Shown here in pieces: positions 63,929-64,000 of a stretch of DNA of 64,000 nt; position 1 is the stretch's first letter, and every line of letters starts with the position of its first letter. The position numbers were made by a program, and so were the translations under genes. The DNA is from Clostridiaceae bacterium. Its GTDB lineage: Bacteria > Bacillota > Clostridia > Lachnospirales > Lachnospiraceae. The stretch spans positions 109,879-173,878 of the forward strand of contig QXWR01000005.1 of NCBI GenBank assembly GCA_009911065.1. Reading direction: 5' to 3'. A model generated the notes under the pieces. The model made no database searches. It was given only the letters and a program-made list of their open reading frames with translations, and had not been told where the DNA came from.

Positions 63929-64000
63929 TCACAGTGCTGCATCTTTCAATGTAACACTGCAAGCAACACCATTATGATAACAATTACAGTACCTTTTGAC
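63929..64000 (-). CDS. Partial ORF with cysteine-containing C-terminus, cut by the window edge
   Basis: The last 23 codons of a minus-strand frame run off the right edge: VKRYCNCYHNGVACSVTLKD is followed by AAL and TGA at 63931-63929. The CxC and a later Cys suggest a small secreted or metal-binding protein or peptide, but the family is not recognised and nothing upstream is visible. A perfect hairpin follows, which supports a real 3' end. Confidence 0.4.
   Translation of the reverse strand, partial: VKRYCNCYHNGVACSVTLKDAAL

Noticed and set aside
1..64000. CRISPR arrays, tRNA or rRNA genes, prophage and intact IS elements
   Set aside because: I saw no regular spacer-repeat pattern, cloverleaf sequence, ribosomal RNA motif, transposase or phage gene in either strand.

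Overview
The window reads as chromosome of a spore-forming, Gram-positive Clostridia, most likely Lachnospiraceae. The order comM-dprA-topA-codY, a CotF-type spore coat pair, yloU-yloV-recG, a T-box leader, CodY, HisG-short with HisZ, and strong GGAGG ribosome sites all point there. Base composition is moderate and even. I see no rRNA, tRNA, CRISPR array, prophage or intact insertion sequence. Genus assignment is inference from gene content only.

Layout. 1-5.9 kb: comM, dprA, topA and codY on the plus strand. 5.9-9.1 kb: asd, two small spore coat genes and a double-HD (HD-GYP) protein. 9.2-13.4 kb: topoisomerase IV genes parE-parC on the minus strand. 13.6-16.8 kb: an ABC transporter (binding protein, permease, ATPase) behind a T-box leader whose specifier reads UGG, so it is probably a tryptophan importer. 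17-25.4 kb: a MATE pump, yloU-yloV-recG, and a polar amino acid ABC transporter. 25.4-29.4 kb: an orphan gene, a gene-poor stretch, a polysaccharide deacetylase, hisA and an AEC permease. 29.6-36 kb: a fructoside locus (LacI regulator, GH32 hydrolase, binding protein, two permeases) with matching operator-like sites at both promoters. 36-40 kb: hisZ-hisG-hisD-hisB. 40-42 kb: a cupin gene and a PurF-like protein lacking the glutaminase cysteine. 42-45.6 kb: an operon of chemoreceptor, uracil permease and VanZ-like protein. 45.7-49.8 kb: a lipoprotein gene, clpS, clpA and recU. 49.9-59 kb: an adaptor, an RND pump and two TolC-like proteins, divergent from a two-component system. 59-62.3 kb: MATE, MerR and MgtC genes under a MerR-type promoter. 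62.5-63.7 kb: an M20 amidohydrolase, then a partial cysteine-containing ORF at the edge.

The most unusual parts are the RND/adaptor/two-TolC set in what should be a monoderm, controlled by a neighbouring two-component system with 11-bp phased repeats between them; a dispersed palindromic repeat whose half copy forms part of the histidine kinase coding sequence; a 170-bp long-hairpin element just downstream of that kinase; and the PurF paralogue with Gly in place of the catalytic Cys.

Regulatory sites were read by eye. Start codons were moved inward wherever a ribosome site or family alignment favoured it.
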